Shown piece by piece: positions 32,980 to 43,019 of a DNA stretch of 64,000 nt. A program made the translations under genes and the position numbers. The stretch is from positions 1-64,000 of the forward strand of contig DCGX01000023.1 of assembly GCA_002315505.1 (NCBI GenBank), given 5' to 3'. The first letter of the stretch is position 1, and each line of letters begins with the position of its first letter. Under the pieces are notes generated by a model, which made no database searches, had not been told where the DNA came from, and was given only the letters and a program-made list of their open reading frames with translations. This DNA is from Ruminococcaceae bacterium UBA1767 (GTDB lineage Bacteria > Bacillota > Clostridia > Oscillospirales > Acutalibacteraceae).

Positions 32980-35142
32980 ATGGCTAAATCTTATCTTGAA
33001 TTATATCTTGAATACAGAGATTCTATTGCTTCATTGACAACCGACAATATGTATTACGACGTAATGGGTGATGCTATTTCCGGTGGTCAGAACAAGTATT
33101 CTCTCTTCAACAGATATTTTGACAAAAAAATCGACCTTACGTGGGTTGAAGAGATTGAAGCATGTATTATCCCTCTTGACAATATTATGCGTGTTCCGAG
33201 AAAGTTTATTGTTCAGGAAGAAGAGATTGTTCCTATTGAAAGAGCACGTAAGATTACCAATGAATCAATTCGTCATCTCGCTCAGCATACAAATATGATT
33301 GCGAAGGTTGAGGGTGATGATGTTACTCCTAACCAGATTCTTAACGTTTTCCGTGAGGAGAGCTTTGAGGTTTACGAGAACAGATTTGTTTTCACCTTGA
33401 TGCAGAATCTTATCAGATTTATTGACATCAGATATAATGTTATTTTTAACATTTCTGATGATGATAATATGGCATCGCTTAAAATGGAAAGCGACTTCAA
33501 TCGTGGTCGTGAAAAGGTTACGTATAAGCTTGAGGTTTCTGCACAGTCAGGCGGCGGTGAACTTGATGATAACGCAACACTTGACGGTGAAAACGCAACA
33601 GCTTTCCAGAGAATTGAAAGAATCAAGAAAATAATTAATGAATATGCTCATTCCTCATTTATGAAGGAGCTTCGTAACTGTGTTCCGGTACGTCCTCCGA
33701 TTATGAGAACAAATGCTATTCAGAAGAATCCGAATTTCAGAGCTTGTCTTAAATTGTGGCAGTTTATTCAGTCATACAGTGAGCTCGGTTATGAAATTAC
33801 AGTTAAAGAATCTAACGATATGGTCAGCGAAGAATATATGCATGAGCTGAACCAGATGATTGCCGTTAACTACATGATGTTGAAGGCAAATACACAGTCA
33901 GAAGAGTCTGTCGGTAAGCAGAAGAGACGTAAGCTCAAGCCGAAACTTCTTAAACGTCTTGCCGAAGAGCTTATTCTTGACTACGATATGGAAGAAATCG
34001 AGATTCAGCGTGTATTCGTTGATGAGATGAAGAGAGTAAGCCGTAAGAAGATTGCCGGTGAAGAGAAGATTCAGAAGGCAATTCAGCGTGCTCTTGATTC
34101 TGAAAATGCACGTAAGAAAGAAATTGAAGATAAAATCAAAGCTAAGATTGCTCTTGAGAAAGAACGCGAAAGAGCTCGTATTGCTAAGGAACGTGAGAGA
34201 GCCAGAATCGCCAAGGAGAAAGAAAAAGAACGCCTCAGAAAGCAGAAGGAACGAGAGAAAGCTCGTATCGCCAAGGAAAAGGAATTGGCACGTATTGCCA
34301 AGGAGAAGGAAAAGGCAAGACTTCAGAAGGAAAAAGAGCGTGCAGAAAAGCTCAAAGCAGCAGAAGAAGCTCGTATTGCAAAGGCAAAGCAGCGTGAGGC
34401 TGACAGAAAAGCAAAAGAAAAGGCACTTGCTCTTGAGAAGGCTCAGAAGCAGAAAGAGCGTGAAAAGGCTGAAAAGGCTAAAGCAAAAGAGAAAGAGCGT
34501 CTTGCAAAGGAGCTTGCCGCAAAGAAAGCCAAAGAGAAGGCAGCAGCTGAAAAGCTCAAGCAGAAGGAAGCTATTGCTAAGGCAAATGCCGCAAAGGCTG
34601 AAAAAGAGCGCTTAGCTAAGGAAGCTCTTAAAGAAAAGGAACGTATTGCGGCTGAAAAGGCAAAAGAAAAAGAAAAGGCTGCAAAGCAGAAGGCTAAAGA
34701 ATTAGCTGAAGAAAAAGCAGAAAAAGAAAAAGTAAAAGCTAAGGCCAAGGCTGATGCTGAGAAAGCAAAGGCAAAGGAAAAGGCTGAGGCTGATAAGATA
34801 AAGGCTAAAGCAAAGGCAGATGCCGAAAAAGCTAAGGCAAAAGAAAAGGAACTCTTAGCCCGTGAAAAAGCCAAGGAAAAAGAACAGCTTGCTAAGGAAA
34901 AGGCTAAAGAGAAGGAACGTTTAGCCCGCGAAAAGGCTAAGGAAAAGGAAAAAGAGCGTGTTGCGAAGATGCGACTTGCTCAGGCCGAAAAAGAAAAGCT
35001 CGCTAAAGAAAAAGCCAAGGAAAAAGAGCGTATAGCTCGCGAAAAGGCTAAGGAGCGAGAGAAGCTTGCTAAGGAAAAAGCAAAGGCCAAAGAAAAAGAG
35101 CGTATCGAAAAGCAGAAGGCTAAGGATAAGCTCAAGAAATAA
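32980..35142 (+). CDS. DUF2357-like protein with a roughly 360-residue charged helical tail
   Basis: A 720-residue protein. The first 360 residues form a globular region with ESFEVYENRFVFTLMQNLIRFID, as in DUF2357 proteins that accompany McrB-like ATPases, and LRNCVPVRPPIMRTNAIQKNPNFRACLKLWQFI. No nuclease motif was found. From about residue 361 on it is almost only Lys, Glu, Ala and Arg with repeated AKEKAKEKERLAREK-like units: a long single alpha helix or coiled coil, which if straight would span about 50 nm. There is no signal or membrane segment. The ATG at 32980 follows AAAGGGG. Pairing with the ATPase before it is inferred from order. Confidence 0.75.
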   Translation: MAKSYLELYLEYRDSIASLTTDNMYYDVMGDAISGGQNKYSLFNRYFDKKIDLTWVEEIEACIIPLDNIMRVPRKFIVQEEEIVPIERARKITNESIRHLAQHTNMIAKVEGDDVTPNQILNVFREESFEVYENRFVFTLMQNLIRFIDIRYNVIFNISDDDNMASLKMESDFNRGREKVTYKLEVSAQSGGGELDDNATLDGENATAFQRIERIKKIINEYAHSSFMKELRNCVPVRPPIMRTNAIQKNPNFRACLKLWQFIQSYSELGYEITVKESNDMVSEEYMHELNQMIAVNYMMLKANTQSEESVGKQKRRKLKPKLLKRLAEELILDYDMEEIEIQRVFVDEMKRVSRKKIAGEEKIQKAIQRALDSENARKKEIEDKIKAKIALEKERERARIAKERERARIAKEKEKERLRKQKEREKARIAKEKELARIAKEKEKARLQKEKERAEKLKAAEEARIAKAKQREADRKAKEKALALEKAQKQKEREKAEKAKAKEKERLAKELAAKKAKEKAAAEKLKQKEAIAKANAAKAEKERLAKEALKEKERIAAEKAKEKEKAAKQKAKELAEEKAEKEKVKAKAKADAEKAKAKEKAEADKIKAKAKADAEKAKAKEKELLAREKAKEKEQLAKEKAKEKERLAREKAKEKEKERVAKMRLAQAEKEKLAKEKAKEKERIAREKAKEREKLAKEKAKAKEKERIEKQKAKDKLKK

Positions 35143-35174
35143 TTAACATTTAAGTTGAAGATTTGATTAACAAG

Positions 35175-35199
35175 TTGCGACGTGTGGAAGCTGTCGCAA
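35175..35199 (+). promoter_or_regulatory. Hairpin just before the adhesin ribosome site
   Basis: TTGCGAC (35175-35181) pairs with 35193-35199; GGAGG starts three bases later. It could tune translation of the very long gene that follows. Confidence 0.4.
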
Positions 35200-35214
35200 A
35201 CGGAGGTATTTAAG

Positions 35215-38200
35215 ATGAACAAAAGGAGAATTGAAAGGGTTGCGGTAATGAGCCTCAGCATCGCTTTGATGCTGTCGTCTACCGGCATACTCTCATCATT
35301 TGCTGCAAATGTAAATGAAACATCTTCTTCATCTGCAACTGTAACCTCAACTTCAACTTCTTCCACAACTGTTACTCAGGAAGGCGGAAAGCTTTCAACA
35401 ACATCTGATGTTGTTACTGAGGGCGGTAATCTTGTAGTTACTGTTGAGGGTGAAGGCACAAAGGCTAATCCGTATGTGATTGCTACGGCTGATGACTTCC
35501 TTAAGATGCAGGAAAAGATTAATCTTACAACAAGTGAGGACAAATATTTCGTGCTCGGCGATGACATTGATTTGTCAGATGTAAAGCAGGATGCTCTTGA
35601 GAAGAACGCTGGCTCTGTTGTTACCGTAAATAAATCACTCGCAAATGCTACAAAGAATGTTTTCTTTGTTCTTGATGGTAACGGACATACAATCAAGGGC
35701 TTTGATGTAAAATCAGATAAGCTCAGTTCTGTTTCGATTTTCGGATATCTTAACTCGAAGTCCGCAATCAGAAACCTTACAGTTGTTTCTGCAAATGTTG
35801 CTTCAAGTGCAGCTTCTGTTAAGACAGCAGCAGTTCTTGTTGCTGAGAATGAAGGCACAATCGACAACGTAACAGTTAAGTCCTCAAAGCTCACATTGAA
35901 GAATGCAGAGAATGCCGGTCTTGTAGTTGCAATTAATAATGGTACGGTATCAAACGTAACTGTTGAGTCAGATATTGCCAACTCAGCTGTAGTTACAGCC
36001 GACCATAACACAATCAGCGGTACAGGTTCAATTGGTGCTGTTGCAGGTACAAATAACGGAAAAATTACAAATGCTTCTGCTATCAATGTTGGTATGTATA
36101 TTCCTGCAGATGCAGTTGTTACTACAGTTTACGGTGGTATTGTGGGAACAGATAGTGGCGCAGTTTCAAATTCTGTTTCAACAGGTGCGGTTGCAGGCGG
36201 AAAGTCAACAGATTATGCCGGTGGTGTAATCGGTAAGGCAACCAAGGGTGCTACTGTAAACAACACATACACTCTTGTAAAACTTGATAAGACAATGAAC
36301 GCTTGTGCTGTTATCGGCCTTGGCGGAACTTCGGATATGCTTAATGACTGTTATTGGTCAAGTGCAATCAGCAATTGTTCTGCAATGGTTAGCGATTTTG
36401 GTGCAGGTGTTAACGACGTTTCCTATAAGATGTTCAGAGTAGTTGGTGCAAATGAAACAATTACATTTAATCCGAACACTACCTGGGGCAAGGCTTCAAT
36501 AAATCTTGACGGAAACTATAAGCTCTCGGGCACGGGAATTTCAGCAACGGTTAAGGATAACAATCTTGTTGTTAAGGGCCTTAAGAATGACACCTTGAAT
36601 GGTGTAAGTTATGCAACTAAGATCAGCCTTCCTTCAACAGTAGGAAATGGTACCGACTCTGTGATTCTTACTCAGAAACTCGAGCTTCCTATTATCGTCG
36701 GTGATGGTAAGGGAACTGCAGAATCTCCATTTGTTATTGAAAATGCAACTGACTTCGGTATGCTCGGCGAGATGACAGGTGTATGTGCTAAGCTCGCTAA
36801 GGATATTACAATCAGCAAGGCAGGATTTATGTTTGTCGGAGCACTTGATGGTGCAGGACATACAATTACAACATCTGCTCAGCTTTTCACTACAACAATC
36901 GGTTCAGTTAAGAACGTTAATGTCAAGGCTAACGGCACACTTTCAACTGCCGTGTTTGGCAATGCTGTAGCTGTTAATACTGACAATATTAATGTAAACG
37001 CATCTCTTACAATAAAATCAAATAATACCGGTGTTATCTTTAACACAATCAGCGGCAAATCAACCTTGAATGATGTTAATATCATTGCAACAGTTAAGCT
37101 TGCTGATAATGTTAAGAACTTCGGTGCAGTTGCAGGTGCAGTAAACGGCAACTCAACAGAGATTACAAATTGCGGTGTTCATACGGAAATTACAGCTGAA
37201 AGCGGTAAAAAGGTACAGAATGTTGCAAACTTCATCGGTGTAATCAATGGTGAAAATGTTTCTATCAGGAATTCTGCTGTATCAGGTACGAATTCAGCTG
37301 ATAAGTATTCGTTTGTTGCTGAGATTAACAACGATAATACCACAATATCAAATATATATATGACAAAGGGTACTCAGTCCCCTCTTGACTTTACAAAGTA
37401 CAGCTTTATTAAGGAAGCTCAGTTTACTGAGTGGAACTATGAGCAGAACAATGTTGCTTTCTTTACAGGAAACAGCGGCAGCTTTGCAATAACATTACCT
37501 GATATTCAGAGTATGAAAAACGCTCAGGCTGGCAACTTCTCACTTAGCTTCGATTCATCAAGAATTTCTGCAGAAATCACCAGGGATGCGGATAAGCTTT
37601 GTGTAAGTGTTAATAAGGTTAAGGGTGTTGTTACCGTAAAGGCATCACCTGTTGTTATTACAGATAAAGAAAACGGACTTTCAATTGCTCTCTATGTTTC
37701 AAATGGTCTTGAGAAGGATGGTAATGGAAATTACATCGTAACTAATGAATATGACCTTACTTACATTGGAGAGAATATCAATGAGCTTAAGAACTCAGGT
37801 TTTGTTGTAACTCAGGATATTGATATGTCTGCTATTACGGGATATACTCCGATTGGCTCAACTGTTGAGTCCTTCAGTGGTAAGTTTAACGGAAACGGTC
37901 ATACAATCAGCAATCTCAAGATCAATTCAGGCGCAAAGGCAGGCTTGTTTGGTGCGGTCGAGAATGCCGATATCAGAAACATTGTGCTTGACAAAGCAGA
38001 GGTTAAGTCAAATGGCGGATATGCTTCAGTGCTTGTCGGTCATATGGTTAACACAAATGTTGAGAATATTACAATTACAAATTCAAAGATTAATACAACT
38101 GAGAAGTATTCGGGTGTACTTGCCGGATATGTAAGCGGTGGTTCACTTAAGAATATAAGCATTGATATTGCTGATATTGAATCAACAGCAAATAACGTTG

Positions 38201-41200
38201 GTGCAGTTGCAGGTATCATAAATAACGGTACAGTTGCAAGTGAAATTTCTGTTAAAAAGCTCAATGCAAAGGGTGCAGAGTTCGTAGCAGGTGTTGCAGG
38301 TTTAATCAGCGACACAACGAGGTTGAGTGATGTCAAGGTTACTGACTCGACACTTGTCGGTACAACTAATGTATCGGGTGTTGCTTCCGGTGATTCGGCA
38401 GATGCGTCTTTGGTAAATTCAAGTGTTGACAATTCAAAGATTTCAACAATCGGAGCTGAGTCGGCTTATGTAGCAGGTGGTATTTCATCGAGCTTCGCCG
38501 GCAAGCTGCAGAATGTTAAGGTTAACAATACAGAAATCCGCGGTGGAATAGCTGCAGGTATTGTGGGTAAGACAATCGGCGGATGCAAGCTGAACATTAA
38601 TGGTGCTGAAGTCGTTTCTACAAATATCAGCGCAAAGGGTGCAAATACAATTGCAAGTGGCATTATAGCTGTACATAATACAGATGGTGATGCAGAAATC
38701 ACGGGTTGCTATGTTGCAGAAAATACTGTTGTTTCATCAGCAGCTGTAACATCAGGACTTGTTGGTATGGTGCTTGGAAATAACTCTGAGTTATCACTTA
38801 AGAATTCAAAGTCATTTGCAACAGTTAAGGGTTGCGAGGATGCCGATGCATATGCAGCTGCAGGTATTGTAGGTGTAATCGGTGTTGGCGCACTGAATAA
38901 CGTAAAGATTGATTCCGTAAATGTTCTCGGTAAGGTATCCGGTGTCGGTGCTGTTGCAGGTGGAATCGGTGCAGTAAATGCTACAGAGAAATTTGACTCT
39001 GACGTTGCAATACTTAATAATTGTGTAATTGCTTCTCAGCTTGGTGTAGCTGATACCGCCACACAGGAAAGAAGCGGTATGATTATCGGTGCAGTTGAGT
39101 CAGATAAGACACTTAATGATAAGAATATTGATTCCGCAATTTCAAATGTAGTTATTACAACATATTATCCGAACACGACATCTTTCGGTGCTTCTTCAAA
39201 GCTCGAGTCAAAGGGATATTATGATATGGATAAGCCTCAGGGAAAAGCAATCACACCATCAGCAGATACATTAACAACAACTGATGAAACAAAGATTGAG
39301 CTTTCAAATCTCCCTGAAATTAAGGCATTTAAGTTCGATTCAGCAAGTGGCTGGGTTTCTGAGTCTGCTGAGAGAATTGAAGTAATCAGTTCAACAGAGA
39401 ATACAGTAGTTCTTAAGAGTGAGCATATGGCAGACATCGGAATCGTCGGATACTATGTATCTTCAACTGATTCATCAGTAAGAATTCCGGTACATTTCGA
39501 AATGAAGTCTGACGTACGTATTCCGTTGAAGGGTAGCGGAACAAAGAGTGATCCGTATCTTGTTTCAAGTGCATATGACCTTGAAACGGTATCAACATAT
39601 GACACAAACGGAAAATTCTTCGCACTCAGCAAGGATATTACTTTCAAAGATGCTGATTTTGAATTCGGCGGAGCATTCTACAATATCGGTAACGGATTAG
39701 TTACAATCGGTAGTGCAGAATCAGGATTTAAGGGAACATTTACAGGTCTTTATAATGGAGTTGTTCATTCAATCAACGATATAAGAGTATCGGGAAATGA
39801 ATTTGGCGGTTTGTTCGGTGCAACAGATGGTGCAGAAATTTCAGATATTATTATCAGAAATGCTGATGTTAAGGGCCTTAATTATGCCGGTGTTCTTGTC
39901 GGTAAGGCAAAGGATACTGTAATCAGAAATATTGTAATTGAGGACGCAAATGTTGAAACCTCAGAGCTTTGCGGCATTACAGGCGGTCTTGTAGGATATG
40001 CTGAAAATGTTATGGTTACTGATGTTAAGGCAAATGGACTTTCGGTTAAGACAATTAACGACTCTACATCTGCTACTGTTGAAATTGCAGGCGGAATAGC
40101 AGGTATATTCAGCGGTACTATTTCAAAGGCTGAGCTTGATTCGGTTAAGGTTGAATCGGCTTACCTCGCAGGCGGAATTGTTGGTTATGCAAAGAATGGC
40201 GCAACAGCTGTTAACGATGTAAAACTCAACGCAGATGTCAAGGCTGTAAATGCTGCAGGAGTTATCGGTGAGATTGAAAATCCACTTGTTGCTTCAATAA
40301 GTGACGTACTTGTTAAGGGTACAGTTATTGGTGAAAAGCTTTCAGCAGGTGTAATCGGAACGATTGACGAGGGTTACTCATTAGCGAATGCTGACAAGTC
40401 GCTGATTAAGAATACAGTTATTACTGCAAAGGTAAATGAAGCCGAAGTAAGCGGTATTGCAGTTGCAAAGACATCAATTGACACATTTGTTGATGCAAAT
40501 AATGATAAATGTAATGTATTCGAAGAGGTTTATTACTCTTCAGCAAATAATTCAGTTCCTGTCTTCGGTGATAAGAATATTAATGCTTATCAGATTGAGG
40601 AGTACAAGGTTGACGACCTTAATGAAATGAAATATGTTCTCAACGGAACAGATTTTGCTTACATTCCATTCAGTTCAACAGTAGACCTCAGCGACGGAAA
40701 GCTTGTAGTTCCGGGCGTTGAAGGAAACTATAAAGAGTTCACAGCAGGCGGAACAGTATTTACACTTGAGAGTGTAAGCGGAAATGCTTCGTACGAAAAC
40801 GAAATGCTTGTTCTCAATGAAAAGTCAAGCGGTTCAGTAATTCACTTTAATTATAATGACGGTCTAACACTTGATATTAAGATTTCAGAAAACGATAATG
40901 TTGTCGGTAATAAGACAAACATTTCTTACAGAATTGTTGATGCTACGGAAAATTCAGCGCTCAGCAACAAGACGGTCGGAATTCTTCTCAAGAGCATTCT
41001 TTCTGACGAGGCTGACTCATTCAGCTTCTACACAAAGACAAACAGTTCTGTTAAGAGCTTCGGTTCAATTTACGTTGATGACGGTTTCTACGTTGATATG
41101 GATATCCCGACTGACCTTGATTTTGAGGTGAAGGCTGTTTCGGGAGGAAACGAGCTGAAGGTTAAGGACAAGGATAACGAAGGCTTGTTTGTAAAGACCG

Positions 41201-41289
41201 AAGGCAATGAGAATGTTGAAATCACAATCACAGTTAAGGATGCAGAAAGCATCTGGGGATTGAGAACAATTTGGAGCAATATTGATTAA
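35215..41289 (+). CDS. 2024-residue secreted repeat protein (GLUG-like beta-helix adhesin)
   Basis: A signal peptide (residues 1-31, ending SSFAA) is followed by a Ser/Thr-rich linker and a very long repetitive body. Four modules open with a similar phrase: GTKANPYVIATADDF (near 81), GTAESPFVIENATDF (near 497), GNYIVTNEYDL (near 833) and GTKSDPYLVSSAYDL (near 1441). Each continues with DGNGHTI-like and AGxVAGxNNGTIxNV-like turns, as in GLUG/right-handed beta-helix adhesins. The last 200 residues form a separate domain. There is no LPxTG, no C-terminal membrane segment and no dockerin, so attachment may depend on the fibre proteins next to it. Start fixed by GGAGG at 35202. Confidence 0.85.
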   Translation: MNKRRIERVAVMSLSIALMLSSTGILSSFAANVNETSSSSATVTSTSTSSTTVTQEGGKLSTTSDVVTEGGNLVVTVEGEGTKANPYVIATADDFLKMQEKINLTTSEDKYFVLGDDIDLSDVKQDALEKNAGSVVTVNKSLANATKNVFFVLDGNGHTIKGFDVKSDKLSSVSIFGYLNSKSAIRNLTVVSANVASSAASVKTAAVLVAENEGTIDNVTVKSSKLTLKNAENAGLVVAINNGTVSNVTVESDIANSAVVTADHNTISGTGSIGAVAGTNNGKITNASAINVGMYIPADAVVTTVYGGIVGTDSGAVSNSVSTGAVAGGKSTDYAGGVIGKATKGATVNNTYTLVKLDKTMNACAVIGLGGTSDMLNDCYWSSAISNCSAMVSDFGAGVNDVSYKMFRVVGANETITFNPNTTWGKASINLDGNYKLSGTGISATVKDNNLVVKGLKNDTLNGVSYATKISLPSTVGNGTDSVILTQKLELPIIVGDGKGTAESPFVIENATDFGMLGEMTGVCAKLAKDITISKAGFMFVGALDGAGHTITTSAQLFTTTIGSVKNVNVKANGTLSTAVFGNAVAVNTDNINVNASLTIKSNNTGVIFNTISGKSTLNDVNIIATVKLADNVKNFGAVAGAVNGNSTEITNCGVHTEITAESGKKVQNVANFIGVINGENVSIRNSAVSGTNSADKYSFVAEINNDNTTISNIYMTKGTQSPLDFTKYSFIKEAQFTEWNYEQNNVAFFTGNSGSFAITLPDIQSMKNAQAGNFSLSFDSSRISAEITRDADKLCVSVNKVKGVVTVKASPVVITDKENGLSIALYVSNGLEKDGNGNYIVTNEYDLTYIGENINELKNSGFVVTQDIDMSAITGYTPIGSTVESFSGKFNGNGHTISNLKINSGAKAGLFGAVENADIRNIVLDKAEVKSNGGYASVLVGHMVNTNVENITITNSKINTTEKYSGVLAGYVSGGSLKNISIDIADIESTANNVGAVAGIINNGTVASEISVKKLNAKGAEFVAGVAGLISDTTRLSDVKVTDSTLVGTTNVSGVASGDSADASLVNSSVDNSKISTIGAESAYVAGGISSSFAGKLQNVKVNNTEIRGGIAAGIVGKTIGGCKLNINGAEVVSTNISAKGANTIASGIIAVHNTDGDAEITGCYVAENTVVSSAAVTSGLVGMVLGNNSELSLKNSKSFATVKGCEDADAYAAAGIVGVIGVGALNNVKIDSVNVLGKVSGVGAVAGGIGAVNATEKFDSDVAILNNCVIASQLGVADTATQERSGMIIGAVESDKTLNDKNIDSAISNVVITTYYPNTTSFGASSKLESKGYYDMDKPQGKAITPSADTLTTTDETKIELSNLPEIKAFKFDSASGWVSESAERIEVISSTENTVVLKSEHMADIGIVGYYVSSTDSSVRIPVHFEMKSDVRIPLKGSGTKSDPYLVSSAYDLETVSTYDTNGKFFALSKDITFKDADFEFGGAFYNIGNGLVTIGSAESGFKGTFTGLYNGVVHSINDIRVSGNEFGGLFGATDGAEISDIIIRNADVKGLNYAGVLVGKAKDTVIRNIVIEDANVETSELCGITGGLVGYAENVMVTDVKANGLSVKTINDSTSATVEIAGGIAGIFSGTISKAELDSVKVESAYLAGGIVGYAKNGATAVNDVKLNADVKAVNAAGVIGEIENPLVASISDVLVKGTVIGEKLSAGVIGTIDEGYSLANADKSLIKNTVITAKVNEAEVSGIAVAKTSIDTFVDANNDKCNVFEEVYYSSANNSVPVFGDKNINAYQIEEYKVDDLNEMKYVLNGTDFAYIPFSSTVDLSDGKLVVPGVEGNYKEFTAGGTVFTLESVSGNASYENEMLVLNEKSSGSVIHFNYNDGLTLDIKISENDNVVGNKTNISYRIVDATENSALSNKTVGILLKSILSDEADSFSFYTKTNSSVKSFGSIYVDDGFYVDMDIPTDLDFEVKAVSGGNELKVKDKDNEGLFVKTEGNENVEITITVKDAESIWGLRTIWSNID

Positions 41290-41310
41290 TAAAAGGAGGG
41301 TTGATGCCAT

Positions 41311-41925
41311 ATGATGAATAAATTCAGCTTTTACAAAACAATAGTGTTAGCTTTGGCATCAGCCGTTACTTTGATCGCTGTCAGCTTTGCTTGGTTCTCT
41401 ACTACTAATAAGAACGAAATCGGCGCACTGGCCAATTATTCAATCGGTGATTCGGTAATCAATGTTTCGTATTATAAGCTTGAGGGAACGAATTATGTTC
41501 CTTATGAGGATGATTTTACTGTTTCGTTTGACCCTGCAGGTGGTACAGTTACGTATAAGATGATTGTTACAAAGTCAACAAGTGACAATATGAATCTTAA
41601 TGTTAAGATTGTCGACCTTGACAAAATTGATTCAACATTGAAGAATAATATATACATTGATTATTCCTTGTATTCCGAAACAGATAACGGTGACGGAACA
41701 TATACGGATAAATCAGTTTTGATTAAGTCGGCAGACGGATATTCTGATGACAAGCTCCTTTCAAATATGGCAAGTGAAAATATTTTCACATCCCCGATTA
41801 ATGTTTCGGGTACAAAGACATATGCTATTTATTATACAATCGGTCTTAAGGAAGAGGCTAATATCGGCGAGGTTACAAATGCATCGCTCGGAAGATTCAG
41901 TATCACCGGAACAGTAGCAGAATAA
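41311..41925 (+). CDS. TasA/camelysin-like secreted protein 3
   Basis: A 204-residue precursor with signal segment ALASAVTLIAVSFAWFSTT and a beta-rich mature part (FTVSFDPAGGTVTYKMIVTKST, FSITGTVAE end). It begins 21 bases after the adhesin, with AAAGGAGGG, and ends one base before the second signal peptidase, which probably processes it. Confidence 0.8.
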   Translation: MMNKFSFYKTIVLALASAVTLIAVSFAWFSTTNKNEIGALANYSIGDSVINVSYYKLEGTNYVPYEDDFTVSFDPAGGTVTYKMIVTKSTSDNMNLNVKIVDLDKIDSTLKNNIYIDYSLYSETDNGDGTYTDKSVLIKSADGYSDDKLLSNMASENIFTSPINVSGTKTYAIYYTIGLKEEANIGEVTNASLGRFSITGTVAE

Positions 41926-41926
41926 T

Positions 41927-42538
41927 ATGACAGTTTTTAAAAGAATCAAAAAAATATTTTCTGTTATAATGGTAGGTATTTCAGCCCTGGTGTTTATCCT
42001 CGGATTTACGATATTTATCGCATCGGTGAGTGCTTCGGGCGGAAAAGTGCCGAGCATATTAGGCTACAGTGTTCTTCAGGTACAGACAGGAAGCATGGAG
42101 CCGGAAATAAAAACAGGCAGTATTATTATCGTTAAAGAAACGGATTTTAACACCTTAAAGGTTGGAGATATCATCAGCTTTTACTCTAACTCAGATAATA
42201 TCAAAGGCAGAGTAAATACTCATAGAATTGAAAATCTTGTTTATGGAATGGGTAGTCAGAAGGTTGCAATCACAAAGGGTGATGCAAATACAAGAGTCGA
42301 TGATATGCCCGTTTATGATATTGATGTAATCGGCAAGCTATGTTATAATTTCGGCACGGTCGGCAGTTCTGTTCTGGGTGTGCTGAGAAATCCTAAAATA
42401 ATCTTTATTTTTATTATATTACCATTGATATTCATCACATTCAGCGAAGCGGTTAACCTTGTTACGCTGGTTGTTGAAAGTAAAATGGAAAAACAAAAGG
42501 AAGACAACGATGGAGAGTCTCAGGAGGAAAAAAATTAA
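41927..42538 (+). CDS. Signal peptidase I, SipW type, copy 2
   Basis: A 203-residue Ser/His peptidase: N-terminal membrane segment (about 10-34), catalytic Ser in VQTGSMEPEIKTGSI, LKVGDIISFYS, His in NTHRI, KGDAN, and a C-terminal membrane segment (about 157-178) before an acidic tail. It keeps the family's compact form. Only one base separates it from the preceding TasA-like gene; the third peptidase starts inside its 3' end. Confidence 0.9.
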   Translation: MTVFKRIKKIFSVIMVGISALVFILGFTIFIASVSASGGKVPSILGYSVLQVQTGSMEPEIKTGSIIIVKETDFNTLKVGDIISFYSNSDNIKGRVNTHRIENLVYGMGSQKVAITKGDANTRVDDMPVYDIDVIGKLCYNFGTVGSSVLGVLRNPKIIFIFIILPLIFITFSEAVNLVTLVVESKMEKQKEDNDGESQEEKN

Positions 42539-43019
42539 TATCCTGTTGACTGCTGTGATTATTTGTTTTTCAATAGTTGCGTTGTCGTTGACTTATATCC
42601 CTATGGCTATGGGATACAAAATGTTTTCGATTAAGACAGGAAGTATGTCACCGACAATTACAATCGGAAGTATGGTTTTTGTTGAGCCGTGCAGAAAGCT
42701 GTCTGATTATTCTGTAGGTGATATAGTAACTTTTACGGATAAACAATCGAAAAGAAGCTTTACTCACAGAATTACCGCTATTAACGAAGAGGATAAAACC
42801 TTTAACACAAAGGGCGACGCCAATGAGGCCGAAGACCCGAGTCCGACCCCGCTGAATAAGGCCGTTGGTAAGGTTGTTTTTGTGATTCCACACGTAGGTG
42901 AATTCGCTGATATTTTGAGTTCGGGTGTTGGAAAAGCAGTAGTTGCTGTTGTTTATATCGCATGGCTTGCGATTGAAATAGAATTATTTTTGTCAGAAAG
43001 GAAGAGATACGATGACTAA
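42510..43019 (+). CDS. Signal peptidase I, SipW type, copy 3
   Basis: A 169-residue peptidase with Ser in IKTGSMSPTITIGSMV, VGDIVTFTD, His in FTHRI and KGDANEAEDP. One membrane segment lies at each end. A longer frame opens 51 bases upstream inside the previous gene, but the ATG at 42510 has AAAGGAAG. It overlaps copy 2 by 29 bases and the next TasA-like gene by 8. Confidence 0.88.
   Translation: MESLRRKKINILLTAVIICFSIVALSLTYIPMAMGYKMFSIKTGSMSPTITIGSMVFVEPCRKLSDYSVGDIVTFTDKQSKRSFTHRITAINEEDKTFNTKGDANEAEDPSPTPLNKAVGKVVFVIPHVGEFADILSSGVGKAVVAVVYIAWLAIEIELFLSERKRYDD

Noticed and set aside
34443..34874. 143-codon minus-strand frame rich in Ser, Ala and Phe
   Set aside because: It is the complement of the Lys/Glu/Ala repeat tail of the DUF2357-like gene; low-complexity coding sequence often leaves the antisense frame open.
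34083..35142. DNA tandem repeat or CRISPR-like array in the charged-tail region
   Set aside because: The periodicity comes from AAG/GAA/GCA codons of a coding repeat; there are no regular spacers.
31384..35142. McrBC restriction system
   Set aside because: The ATPase is membrane anchored and the partner shows no nuclease motif; the neighbours are secretion and surface genes.
35376..36086. 236-codon minus-strand frame inside the adhesin gene
   Set aside because: Repetitive, GTT/GCA-rich adhesin sequence gives open antisense frames; there is no start signal or motif.
35215..41289. Sortase-anchored adhesin
   Set aside because: No LPxTG-like motif, membrane segment or basic tail at the C-terminus.
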